Shown piece after piece: positions 44,030 to 57,500 of a stretch of 64,000 bases of DNA. Position 1 is the first letter of the stretch, and each line of letters opens with the position of its first letter. The stretch covers positions 78,644,028 to 78,708,027 of the forward strand of contig NC_088295.1 of NCBI RefSeq assembly GCF_032854445.1. The letters are read 5' to 3'. The notes beneath the pieces are model-generated. The model had not been told where the DNA came from and made no database searches. It saw nothing but the letters and a program-made list of their open reading frames with translations. The translations under genes were made by a program, and so were the position numbers. Source of the DNA: Liolophura sinensis (taxonomy: Eukaryota; Mollusca; Polyplacophora; Chitonida; Chitonidae).

Positions 44030-47000
44030 CTTTAATTTAATTCTTTATTTGTTTACTGAGGATATCCCACAACCCATGGGTCACTAGGGGGTCTCCTCAA
44101 ACTTATATACATCATACATTTATATAATCAAAACTTGATAGTGAAGAATAAAATATTTACAATATTTACAATACACATAGGCATCCAATACTGCACACAC
44201 TCATATACTTCATTAAGTACCGATTATATAACAGATTTAGGAATGGGTTTCAGTCTTAGCACTTTGTACCTTAAAAGGAGCTTGTTTGAACTACTTGGTG
44301 AGTACGATGGATAAATCTTCGAGTATCTTGAATGAATTTGTGCACAGAACAGAATATGGTTTTATTGTCTTCAAGAGAAAGGTCATTTGATCCAAAAAGT
44401 AAAATATTTGAGATATGTTTTGAGCAATGCGGAAGGAAAATAGATAAGTGAGCATTTGGAGAAATCGTTTTAGTAAACCTGTCGAACATGTGCTTCCTTT
44501 GAGCGGCATATGCGGGACATTCAATAAGAAAATGATGAGAATTTTCACATTTGTAATTACATTTATGACAAGACTGGTCATCTGAAAGGCCATTGGTAAA
44601 TAAGTCTGCGTGAAGAGCGCTCAGTCCCATCCGCATCCTACAATGCAGTATCGAGGAAAATGTTACAAAAGAATCGTACAGTACGGAAATAGTAATGCTG
44701 TCAACAAAACTAGGTTTAAGATAGGATTTAAGCTTTTCTAGAGAGTCGTGACGAAAGTGGAGAGGTATTGAATTCCAATCTTTAATTGTTTGGGGAATAA
44801 ATGACGACATGTACAACTGGATACGACCTTTGGGAAGATGGATGTTGTGCTTATTTCGTAGATTGTATGTACTGACGACAGCTTCATTTCCGCATGGTAG
44901 TAATTTTTTCAAATAAGGAGGCGATAGCCCATTTATAATTTTATGGTAAAGAAGAATTCTGTGGGATCTACGTCTCACATAAAGCGATTCCCATCTTAGT
45001 TCATTTAATAATTTACTATACGATGTCCGACGTAGGCCCCCAGAACAGAGAAGAGCAGTTTTTGAGACAACACTATACCGCAATTGTCAAACAGGATGTC
45101 ACCATTTTCGATGGTAGATCTTATTTGACTGAAGTATAGAGTTTTCAAACATTTTTGGGTAAGGCATTTCTTACATCGGTTGAGAATACTCAGTTTTTTG
45201 TTACATTTATTAACTAAGTTTCTAATGTGTTCGTCCCATTTCCCATTGTGTTGTAAAACGATCCCAAGGTGTTTGTGGGACTTAACGCTCTTCACCTCCA
45301 TGCCATTGAGATACAGTTTGGGATAGGAAGGATTTCCCTTTAATGATACAAGTAAATGAACTGTCTTAAGAGCATTGAATGTGACACACCATTGATTTGC
45401 CCACGATGCTAACTTGCTAAGGTCACGGTTCAGTCTAGTTTCTGAGACTGGTAAATCTTTAATTTCTTCTAACAAGGATGTGTCGTCAGCAAATATATTT
45501 ATGTCACATTCAATATTAGTATTTATATCATTTATGAAGATAAGAAACAACAAAGGACCAAGTACAGAGCCCTGAGGAACTCCTGAGTACATAGGATTCG
45601 AGCTAGATTCTTTACCGTTGAGGCAGAGATTGATCGATCAGATAAGTAATCATTTATCCACGCCAGTAACATTCCTCCAATACCCATCTGCCTCAGCTGT
45701 GTGCCAAACCTTGTCAAAGGCTTTGCTCACATCCAAGAATACCAAACGCATATCATTACCGTTGTCTAAACCTTTATAAATATTATGGACGATTTTAGTT
45801 AGTTGACAGATAGTTGAATCACCACTTTTGAATCCTGCATTGTGAGGAATAAGAATATTGTTTATCGTAAGATATTGATATAAATGTTTATAGACGACTT
45901 TTTCAAATACTTTGGATATCGATGGTTGAAGACATACTGGTCTGTAGTTAGAAATACAATGTCGATCACCTTTTTTAAATACTGGGCAAACGCGGCACCT
46001 TTTCCACGCGGACGGAAAGACGCCGTTTTGTAATGAAGAGTTAAATAGTTTAGTAAGCGAGGGTGCTATACTTCCTGCTGCACTCTGCAACATAAAATTA
46101 CTGATCCCATCCGGACCTGATGCCTTTTTTTGTATTTAACGAACTGAGACACTGACCGACTTCCTTTTCAGTTATTTGTATACTGTTTAAACGAGTTGTA
46201 GTAACGAAGGAGAAGTCCGGCAAGTCGGGGACAGGACATGGAAGGTCAGAATGTGATGCAAAGAATGCACAGAAAGCATTGGCCTTATCAATATCACTGG
46301 ACACATTTTTACCATTTACAAGTAGTGGTGGTATTGGAGGTTTTGCTTTAGAACCCAACATTGATTTCATTGAAGACCAGTAAGTCTTGGTATCTAGATT
46401 TGGGTCAGATAGTTTGGTTTTTAGACGTGTAGCATAGCGACGAATAGCCTCTCTTTTGGCTGTGTTGGCCTCCCTTCTGGCTATATAGAAGCGAAATTTA
46501 TCTTTTTCATTTTTAGATCTTTTATACTTTTTAAAGCATCTATTTCGAATTCGTAACTTATATCGCACATCATTGGTCATCCAGGGCTTGTCGCGAGGTC
46601 TCACGGTAATTTCTTTATTTGGGATAGCTTCCTTACAGCATGACAGAAAAAGATTTGACCATGCATACACTTTGTCATTTATATCAGTGAAAACGTCACA
46701 TATATCCCAGGGTGAGACAGACAGTAAGTTACGTAGACGGTCTATATCAGCACATTTAAGGTCCCATACATGTCTTTTAAAAGATTTAGGTTTATCATTG
46801 CACAGAACATCCAGTTTACAATAGATCGTGCAGTGGTCAAGATTAGCCATGGGACAAGCCACTCCGTAATCTATTACATATCTCATATTGTCAGTGATTA
46901 TTAGATCTAATAAATAGGCACTATCTTCCGTATATCTTGTCGGCTCATTCAGTATTTGAAATAAATTTTTTCCAGCCAAAAGGTCGAAAAGTTTCATTTT

Positions 47001-47995
47001 TAATTCACTCTTATCATGGTATTTATTCCAGTCAGTGCAGCGATCGTTAAAATCACCAAATATTAGTAAAGCATGTGGGTTTTCTGATATAACAGAAGTG
47101 AGAGTAGAATCAAAGTTATCAATAAAAAGATCCCGTGATTCCGTTGATTGGTTAGGAGGGAAGTAACATACAGCAACTAATACACTTCTATTGAACAATT
47201 CAATTGTAATCCATAGCATTTCATTTTCATTTTCAAGATCTAATCTGCGTGTGATATTCAATGATGACTTACAATAAATGGCAACACCCCCACCATGCCT
47301 ATCTCTGTCTTTCCTTATAATGTAGTACCCTTCTATATTAACTCTTTCATCTGGCATGGCAGAACTAAGCCAAGTTTCTGTTACACAAATAATATCGTAA
47401 TCATGTTCATTTACAAGTACGGTTGAGACTTCGTCTAACTTAGAATATGATGACATTTGATCATCAGACTGAGCCAGAAGGCTCCTAGCATTAAAATGAC
47501 AACATCTTAAATTATGCGAGCTTGGTGGTCCCGGATTTTTATGTATATCTCCGCATCGCAGCAGTAATGCAATAATGACAATTAAAACGTAATTCAAGTT
47601 GTTTAACATACAAAGAATACATATAATAACACAAAATAGTAAAGAGTCAGTAGCATTACAAATCACTGTTAATTCATTCAGCAAGTTTATAAGTTTGATT
47701 AGGTGTACCCTACTTTTACAGTACACAAAGTTATACCAAGTCCCGATTGCCACACGATATTGACTTAGGTAATCCATGACGTAACAACATTTAAGAAAGA
47801 AAGAAGCACATGTTCTAGCCTGGTTACCATCGTACTCACTTGATAACAGCTCGAATTTTTGTTTATTACGCATGTAGTTATCGGTAAGATCACGTGTAAC
47901 ATAGTCCAGTACATACAAGTAAGAATTTCAAAATAAATCACAAAAAATATGAGGTGTAAAGGTGCGTACATAGTACGTCCTCAGAAGCACCAAAA
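44030..47995 (-). mobile_element. CR1-like LINE, nearly full length but disabled
   Basis: Same family as the copy at 17775. A 606-codon frame at 46098-47918 (-) holds LLLRCGDIHKNPGP, the endonuclease (VTETWLS, GGGVAIYCK, IFGDFND, NLDHC) and the linker (RPRDKPWMTNDVR). The reverse transcriptase continues in other frames: FLDVSKAFDKVW, GVPQGSVLGPLLF, IFADDTSLL, and the C-terminal CHKCNYKCENSHHFLIECP block. The first break is an extra A in an A7 run near 46125; others fall near 45590-45720. The 3' end AACAAATAAAG is followed by AT-rich repeats. Confidence 0.92.
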
Positions 47996-47999
47996 GGAG

Positions 48000-48880
48000 A
48001 CAACTATTAATCAGAAATGAGGGCCAATCTTCCGTGTAGTTTTGAATGGTAATTATTTATCTACTTATCGGATAAACAACGATTTGGGCTTACTGGAAGG
48101 ATACTGAAAAATGGTCAAAGACAATACAAATAGATTGTACGTTTTGTTAACCGTGACTTTTCACTTTTGGTACCCTGCAGCTTGGTACACAAACATAATG
48201 ACGTCATTTTCCCGTCTACTTCATATGTTTATTGTTCCCTAATATTTGTAGTTTAATTTGGAATTTATCCGGTAATTGAACTGGAATATTTAATGTGTCA
48301 TGGCCAAATGCCAGTATGGAAGCCGGATAAAGTCATCATCGTACCACCGTACCGTGGTTACATCACCCGGTGATATCATGATGATACGAAGCGATGGCAC
48401 GATGGCACAAAGCGATGGTACGAGCCGGTGGTAAGATGATGGCCTTGTCCGGCTTCCATACCTCACCGATGAAAACAGTGTTCAACATAGTTACCCATTC
48501 ATTTAAAAACGCACGTAACAGTGTACACTCATTATGCATTGTGTCTTAATAAAATGGGCAAGCACTTGTATGGGAGAAGGAGTGAGGGAATACCCTGGCG
48601 TTGGGACGGTTTTACGGTGATTTGAACGCTGGGCGATAAATATTAACCCATCGATCGCCGGCGAAGTAAGGTTTTTCACTCAAGGTTTCAAATGGCCAAT
48701 CCGGGATAACCGAAAGTGTGTCACTTTGGAAGATCTAAGGGATGTTTGTTTTTTAATCAGACGCTGTTTTACTGTCACTAAGCCCTTTTTGAAGACCAAG
48801 CATGTTTTCTTTATATGCATATTCCTCGAAATTCCTTCCTTCATAGTTAAATCAACTGACTCAGACGTCATATAATTTAT
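48000..48880. other. Intergenic stretch with one inverted-repeat element
   Basis: No exon recognised. It contains a hairpin element at 48314-48461, listed separately. Confidence 0.4.
48314..48461. repeat. Small inverted-repeat (MITE-like) element
   Basis: Arms of about 35 bp: GTATGGAAGCCGGATAAAG and CCTTGTCCGGCTTCCATAC are inverse apart from a few changes. The interior is rich in CGATGG/CACGATGG. Similar GCGATAG/CGATGG words recur in the tandem array at 61023-61290. Confidence 0.65.
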
Positions 48881-48884
48881 TTAT

Positions 48885-49290
48885 GTATTTGATTGGTGTT
48901 TTACGTCGTACTCAAGAATATTTTACTGACACGACGACAGCCAGCTTTATGGCGGAGGAAACCGGACAGAACCCGGGGGAAAGCTACCACCATCCGCAGG
49001 TTGCTGGACGCCCTTCCCATTTACGGAAGGAGAGAAAACTCCTCATCCCCAGTCTGACGGCGGACAGCATTACGCTGGGAGGAAACCGGGCGAAGCCCGG
49101 GGGAAACCCACGACTATCCACATAAGCTCTCTCTGCTTCGACTGCAGCTTTAAGCCAGGAACCTAGCAAGAGGCGGTGGTTTGCTCCCAATCCTCTTGTT
49201 TTCCATCCCATAAACCTGATCGGCCGTTATATAAGTGAAAAAGCCTTGAGTACGGCGTTAAATATCAATAAATAAATAAAGAAATAAAGA
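48885..49290. mobile_element. Composite SINE fragments in opposite orientation
   Basis: 48885-49120 is a reverse-oriented copy (TTTGATTGGTG, ACGTCGTACTCAAGAATATT, two GGAAACCGG blocks). About 49195-49290 is a forward 3' end (TATAAGTGAAAAAGCCTTGAG, then AAATAAAT). Two insertions, or one rearranged. Confidence 0.7.
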
Positions 49291-49294
49291 AATA

Positions 49295-50270
49295 ACAGAT
49301 TTATGTAAAATATTCAGTACAAACAAGCATTTATTGGGCACGAATTTATTCACGAGTCTGTAATATTATGCACACGTATACACGAAGGTATATACTGAGT
49401 AAACAAACATTTTACATATGAGTTTATAAAAAGGCATGTGTTGATAAATAAGAAAAGCAAATCCATACACTGTTCCCAACATTATCTCACAAATGCGTTA
49501 CACATATATAGATGACTTCTGTGAATGTATTCACCTTCAAAACTCTGAGGCGCGATTGAAAGATTAAAATCATCCAGATTGTATGATTCTAGAGAAGCTG
49601 AATGTCAACGCTCTGATAACCATATACGTTCAGCTGCATCATTTAACTCAGATTACTTTATTAATATAATTTTGCAGCTTTCTCTGTTTAATTTATTATT
49701 GTAAATTATAATGTAGTTTAAATATTCACAATGTCGCAGTATAACAATCTTAATCATTATCAACATCTGTACATAACAGTACTCTGTTAACTTGTTTGTT
49801 AGGCACCTGTTCCTTAAATATATTATAATTTTATATATATACATATTCAAAATTTTCTGGAAACAACATGATGTCTTTATGACACAGACGTGGCACAGTT
49901 CTGTGTCCAAGCACATGCGGTTCTTGGTTCAATGGTATAATGATGGTATTGGCTTATACATTTGTGATCAGTAGATATACATGAGTACATTAATATCATA
50001 TATTTGTTGAGCAAATAACCTGAGCAGTAGAGAGTGGTTTTATACTGTATGGGGACTACCATTTCACGTCAAAATAAGTAGGTTCCAAGTGAAAATCGTT
50101 CTCGGCTGTTGCGCTAATACTTCTTGTTTATTTCTTTTTTTTACATACGAGCAAAACAATATACAAATTGTGTCGTATTACAAAAAGGAACAAGAGTTGA
50201 CCGCTTGAACCGATTTTTTCAGCACTCTATGTTCTCCACTGATTAGCTACCAAACACCTTTATATATCTT
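49295..50270. other. AT-rich 3' flank of the - receptor, no gene seen
   Basis: No coding signal. A TTTATT at about 50279 (AATAAA on -) is a candidate poly(A) site for the - receptor. Confidence 0.4.
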
Positions 50271-50577
50271 GATTTCATTTTTATTATGTCATTACCGTAT
50301 AACCATGAAGTAACCATTGAACACAACAATATTCAGTAATATGACAAACATAAGTGAACTAACACTAAATGAAATACAAATATATATACTGAGATGGAAA
50401 AAAAGGGTCGTAGTTTTTTACCACAGCTGAGCATATCCGTATCCGAGGACACATGTTGGTCATTGCCATATAGGTGTATGTCCGAATGATCTGTTCTCGG
50501 GGTTTTAACTTGAGCTGCATGCATATGGACATACTTTGCATCTGTCAGACAACACGATATAGATGGTTATTCCTATA

Positions 50578-51598
50578 TTATTCAGCTGTCCAGTATAGGC
50601 CACTATCCTGGTGAGTGACCACATCGTGTGACTGGAAGACGAAGAGAAAATCATGTAAACAGCAGTATTCTTATAAATATAGGAGTAATAAATTTATACA
50701 TAATATATGGGGTGTCCCAGAAGTCGTGCACCATCCAGGTTGAGGTTGAATGCTTGAGCTACAGAGCGATGTGTTGCTCCGGCTCTTCCAAACATAAAAA
50801 CCAATTCAAGTCTTTCTTGTGCTGTTAGTTTATTAGCCATAATTAAGTGTGAAAGAGAGAAAAAATTTAAAATCATTATTAAATCTGAAACAGAGCAAAA
50901 AAAAAAATGAAAATCAGGATGGTGCATGACTTCTGGGACACCCGGTATATCTGAATGGGGAACTCGGAGAAAGTCTTCCCGCCTTTAACCGGAAGAGCCG
51001 TCATTCACAAAGAACCGCCCCAGCAGTCACAAAGGCGCGTTCCAGCATTCACAAAGAGCCGTCCCAACATTCACAAAGAACCATCCCAACATTCACAAAA
51101 AATCTCCCAACATTCACAAACAATCGTCCCAAAAATCACAAAGAACCGTCCCAACAGTCACAAAGAACCGCCCAACAGTCACAAGAAATCCATCCAACAT
51201 TCACAAGGAATCGTTCCAACATTCACAAGGAAGCGTCCCAAACATTCACAAATTGAAATTGAACAGAGCGTCAATCGTTCTCTTTGATTTAACTGGGAAA
51301 ACTGCAAAGCAAAAAGACAAATTCAACCCTTCACGGTATATACTGAGATCTTGTTAGATAATTGGTCCAATTTAAACAAATCTATTACATAACATTAAGA
51401 GATCTTTGGAAAGTAGCGCCTACAATGATAGGCATTTCGATTTTCAAAAATATTTCCTAGCTTAATAATGCAGTCGTTGCATAAACAATACACACCAAAG
51501 GTATGCCTTTTTGGATATCCCGAAGGCGCGACAATATTGTTTCGAAAGATGGTCTTGAAGCTGGGTCGGTGTTCCAGCACTCTGTCATCAGTACGTAT
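50578..51598 (-). CDS. Receptor - copy: exons 19-20 (C-lobe end and tail)
   Basis: 51496-51598 encodes MTECWNTDPASRPSF and ends at TTTG|GTGTGT. 50578-50631 follows acceptor CGTCTTCCAG and encodes SHDVVTHQDSGLYWTAE and a stop. The intron between holds a DNA transposon at 50706-50947 and a 24-bp tandem array. Confidence 0.78.
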
Positions 51599-54500
51599 CT
51601 GAATGGGAAGACAAGGTTTTTGTTGTCAATGCTATCTTTAAATATTATTTATTTGAGTGGTGTTTCACGCCGTACTCAAGAATATTTCACTTATACCACT
51701 CTGGCCAGTACCATGGTGTGAGAGACGTATCCTTATAGGCGTTATGGTGTATACACGTATCGTCTTGCATTTATCTATTTATTTATATCTTAGTGTTGCC
51801 TAATCAAGAATTTCCTCGTATGTAAATGGCGATGGTCGGTAAACCGCCTGGTACCTGATATAGCTTCAACTAACGTAGCGAGAGCTGGAGTAGAACACTG
51901 TAGAAGAAAACTATAGGAATTTAAATAATCAAAACCGACCAACAGATATTTGATAAGAAAGGCCAGATAATGCTTTTCAACACACTGAATCTATCAGGTT
52001 CAAACTCGTCAATCATACCAATCACTGCCATTCAAAATGTTTAACCACTCGTATTATAGTTACTATAAAATATTAGAGAAGAAACTTTAGAGATGCATAT
52101 TAGAGATGCAAGCTGATTTAGCTTTCAATAGTCGTTCTATATTATACAGGAAACGAAAAGACGCCTGCGTGCAATGACAGTACAACGCGTTTGTCAAATG
52201 AAACTAGCGGATACTCGAAAATGCAAGTCACCTTGATTGATCAAAGACTTACGTCATGGTACGAGTGTCTGCAGGATGGCCCAGCCTACAGCCAGACTCC
52301 AATTTCTGAAGAAGATCCTTGACACTGATGTCAGAGTATGGAGTTTCTCCTAGACTAAACACCTCCCACATCAGAACCCCGTACCTCCACCTGTAACAGA
52401 ACACAGGGGTATTCAGTGGATGAACTCAGGGAACAAGAGACCTGTACTTCCACCTGTAATAGGAGAGACTGATTCAGTAGATAAAGTCAAGGAACCCTGT
52501 ACCTGTAACATGAAATCATGAAATACCTTGAGGGAGAGTTTGGAGACAAGAACCCTGTAACAGAAAACAAGTTGGACAAGTCAGGAGACAAGAAGCTTGT
52601 ACCTCCAGCTGTAACAGGAGATTGTGATAATACCTGGAGAGGACAAGAACCCTGTACCTCCAGCTGTAACAGGGAATAGTGAGAATACCTGGAGAGGACA
52701 AGAACACTGTACCTCCACCTATAACAGAAAACAGTTGGATAGGTGGATAGAGAGTCAGGGAGTAAGAAGCCTGTACCACCACCTGTAACAGAAAACAGTG
52801 GGATACGTTTATGGATAGTTAGGGAGCAGGAAGCCTGTACCAACTCCTGTAACAAGACACATTTGTATTGAGATATCTGTGCCTCCAGCTGTAACAGGAG
52901 ATAGTGAGAATGCCTGGAGAGGACAAGAACCCTGTACCTCCAGCTGCAACAGGGGATAGTGAGAATACCTGGAGAGGAAAAGAACACTGTACCTCCACCT
53001 GTAACAGAAAACAGTGGGATACGTGGATAGAGAGTCAGGGAACAAGAACCGTGTACCTCTACCTGTAACAAGACATACCTGTATTGAGAGTCAGGCGACA
53101 AGAACCCTGTACCTCCACTTGTAACAGAAGACGGTGGAAAGCTGGCTATTTTAACAGTTACGGCTATCAGGGCTATATCATTACAACCAATACATGTAAA
53201 CAGATGTATACAGCTTGCATATCCATGTATTTCTAGTGCTGCACATTATTTGTTTGATTGTTTCTTCCTTTGGTTTGTTTGTTTAGTTGTGGTTTTAACG
53301 TCCCTTTCAACGCCATTTTGGTCATTAAACGATTTTACTGTCTTCAATTATTCCCAGGTTAGCTTTTAGAATACACTTTTCATGTTGATGTGGTGGTTGG
53401 AATATGGATAACCGATCTCATGGTGTATCTGTATTGTATAGAATGCCACTCCTCATTGTGATATATCTATGGCGCCACCTCTCTTGATCCATAAGACACC
53501 AAGCACGACACCTCACCCAGTTACAGTATCTGAAAACTTGCCGATCAGCACGAATGTATCAAGATTGCTAATTTTGTAAGTTTAAGTATGACCAGACTCG
53601 GGAATGATCCTGATCATGTCACTTCAGTCACATACTATAGATTTATTTATTTATTTCATTGGTGTTTCATGTCGTACTCAAGAATATTTTACTTACACGA
53701 CTGCAATCAACATTATGGTGGGCGGGAAGCCGGCAGAACCCGGTGGAAACACACCACTATTTTCTGAGGTATGTCACCATCGGCGTACATTGGCCTACAT
53801 ACGGCCCTTTTTTTTTTCAAAGTTCCATAGCTTTTTCTTTGGTTTCCAAACACGCATGAAACAAGAGTCCAAAACATTGGGAAAAAATGTGTGTCAGGGC
53901 TTGTTTTAATAGACAGAATTCATGTTCTTACTCGTGTATTTTGGCCGATGTATTTAAAAGCCCTTTTGGAGCAGGTAAGCTATGTTTTCTCCCAAGTGAG
54001 AATAGCTTGAAACTCAAAATTCATTTGGAAACCAATGAAATATTTATGAAACTTAACAAAAAAAAGAAAGAACCAAAATGTCGTAAGTGGGCAACTGTAA
54101 AGACGACATAGAGATACGTGTGGATAGGTAAGGAAGGGCCACTTACACATCACTATGTACAGTGTGCTGACCAGAAGCCAGGGTCTCCATGGCATCCCAA
54201 CGTTGTCTTTCTCTGACCTGGAAAGGTATGTTTAGATACGCCTAAGTATATATAACAAAACGCTTCTACCAAAAAGCTTTGAAATGTATTAAGTTGATGG
54301 GATTTTCTACAGTCGATATTTTACAACACACAATTATGTATATCCAAGGATGATGTTGGCAAATAGTCACACATCACCGGTAAAATCCCACCTCTTGTCA
54401 ATTTACCTCATTTAGAGCTTTATTCTAGCTGTTAGCATAAATGCTTAAAAAATTCCAACCTTAACACCATGACCTAAGAAGAAAAAGGGGCAGTGAAGAT

Positions 54501-57500
54501 CTCGAAATGAAAGATATCAAAGATATAATTCCCATTTTACTGTTACAATGTATCTATGAATAGATAAAGAACACTATTCCTTTATAGAGATCTTCTCCCT
54601 ATTGTAATTTCACCTGATCTTGTGTCTGATCTTTTTCCTGAAAATGCACCATTCCAGTGATCTTTGCGTTCAGGAACTTGTCCATAAGGACCGTGTCTGC
54701 AGCCAGGTCCACGTTCGTAATCTGTAGAATTAAGCACGATTAAAGTTAATTAGATCGTTAAATAAAGGAACAGAGCTTTAAAATGTTAACATCAGATCAT
54801 CAAACAATCAACAGGTAAGACTTATTTGACTGCAATGATTGGCAATAGCTCCGACATCCCGCAAACAGTCAACCGTGTAGGGTTTTGTGTCGTCAGGTTT
54901 CGTGTAGTCTCCCACTCAGGCCGCTCGTTAAGTGAATGGTCTATTTCAAAGGATGAGATCTAAAAACTCGACCAAGCCAGCCGACGGAGCACACACCCAG
55001 TATGAGGAAATGTGCCCTGTCCTATCGAGTATGAAGAGATGTGCTCTGTATTACTGAGTATGAGGACATGTGGTCCATCTTACCGAGTATGAGGAGATGT
55101 ACTCTGTCCTTCCGGGTATGAGGGGATGTGCTCTGTCTTACCGAGTATGATGAGATGTGCTCCGTCTAAGCGAGTGTGGGGAATGTGTTCTGTCTTACCA
55201 AGTATGAGGGGATGTGCCCCATCTTACCGAGTATGAGGAGATGTACTCTGTATTACCGCGTATGAGGACATGTGCTCTGTCTTACCAAGTATGAGATGTT
55301 CCCCTGTCTAACCAAGTATGATGAGATGTGCTCTGTATTTACCAAGTATGAGGAGATGTGCTCCATCTTGCCAAGACAAAAGAGATGTGCGCTGTCTTAG
55401 CAAATATGAGGAGATGTACGCCGGCTTACCAAGTATGGGGAGATGTGCACTGTCTTATCGAGTAATAGGAGACGTTCTCAGTATTACCGAATATGAGGAG
55501 ATGTGCTCTATCTTACCGAGACTGGAGAGATGTGTTCCGTCTTACCAAGTATGGGGAGATGTGCTCCGTTTTACCGAGTATGACGATATATGCTCCGCCT
55601 TACCGAGTATGAGGAGATGTATTTCATCCCGTAAGCCACGTCCTGACACAGCTTGGTCAGCCTTTTCTCTGTCAGTTCTTCTTTTTTAGAACTTTCAAAT
55701 CGGTTTTGTTTGAGGTAGGTCAGCAGAGACCCTCTCTCACTACACTCCAAAATCAGCAAACTGTCCCCTTTACAAAATACAACAAGAGGTACTAATTAAC
55801 TCCCCAAAATCTCATAGAATCGGGAATGTGTCAACTTCTTAGCAATAGTAAGCATTACAGTGGGTCGTTGTTGTGATTATTAAGACGTCTAGCGCATTTC
55901 TGAAGATACTTGTGCTCTAGACCCGGGAACTGAGGATAAAAAAGGTAAAATTATCCCGTGGCCTCAGCACAGAACTGGTAACCTGTGCTAATTTGAAAGT
56001 AATTTACATCTACAATTTTGGACAACTCTGAAGTCTTGAACCAATCTGGATGGTGATCTGAATCAGAGACCATGTTCCACTGACGTCGATGGTATGAATT
56101 AATGCAGTTTTCTCGGTTTAAATCAGCAAATAGTGATTGCCGGAATTCATATCTGCAAAAACTGTTGGATTCTTGTGTTTTAACACTTGTTTGTTTAACT
56201 TTATGTATATATTTGCATAAACCTTTCAGTCATTTTAGAGTGGACTTAATTATCAAATGGCTTTGCCTATTCACGTGTGTAGGACGTACCCGCTTCGCTA
56301 TTTAACGCGAAATTCACCATTTATATGCCTCCAACATGGCCGATATAAATTTGTGTACGTACTTTCATTTCGTCTTACCAGTGTTCGGATCAGTAGAAAC
56401 CCCTAATACGGCCAAGACATTAATACAACGATCTAGGGACCTGAGTTTCTCCAACTGGCCGTTTATCAAGTTCTTCCGTTCGTCTGAGCCATTCCCTGGA
56501 AAATATCAAATTTCATCACCATTCTTGTAATTCCACTTCGTGACATTTACAGCCCATCCATGTGTTCTAAACCTTCAATGCACAATAAGACAGCAGATTA
56601 AGATATATCTCCAGTGAAATATGTTGTATGATCAAAGAGTATCTTAATAAATTTTCTGATCTGTTGAAGGCAAGTCACTTTTAAATGTCTTTTACTGATA
56701 ACCTATAAGGAATTCACTTTTGAGGGAATAAGTTTACGGCAAAAGACATTTTCAACAGGAGTAAGTATTTCCACACCAATGTGACAATCCCTGTGTATGG
56801 CTGTGTTGACTCCAACGGTTAAAGCGCTGACGCAATGCGATTATCAGGTCGCGTGTTCGAATCCAGCTGTAGCCGATTCTGCGACGGCTTCATATTTAGA
56901 GATTGGCAAAGCACCTGGCAAATGTCGTCGGTTTTCACCACTCATAAATATTACCTCCTTCACGTGAGTGAAATATTCTCAAGCACGGCGTTCATCACGA
57001 ATGAAAAAATAGATCTGCATTCGGTAAATCAAAACGTTTCCCTAATTGGCGAAATTAACTGCTAAAGCATTGTAACATGTCCTTTTACCACATACATTTC
57101 CCCATTATACAGATTCATGAAGCAGAAAATGTAAATAAATTATTCCGTCTTTGTAAAGATAAACACAATCTCTCCAAACCAAAGACAGGGTATATACAAA
57201 ATTCTTCGAAAATGACAGGCTTGGCGAAAATATTAATTTTCCGTTCAAACTGGAAGGTTACACCGAGTGCAATGGTACGCAAATGTCTACACAGTTCATA
57301 TGTCTCATATCTTACCTGGAAAACGCTTGAGACCCACGTGAGTGCAGAGACTTTTGTCCACATTGTGATTCCACAGAGCTAGCCGAGTCTCTCCAAAGTT
57401 ACCCTGAGTCATGAGTGTGTTGCTCACTTCCATGTCTGCCAGACTCACATTCCAGTTCGTCCTTGGCAACATCATCTCGTAAATCAGCTCGTCTTCTGTG

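Noticed and set aside
52487-53101. 204-codon frame on -
   Set aside because: It runs through the splice-site-derived array of intron 17; no conserved domain.
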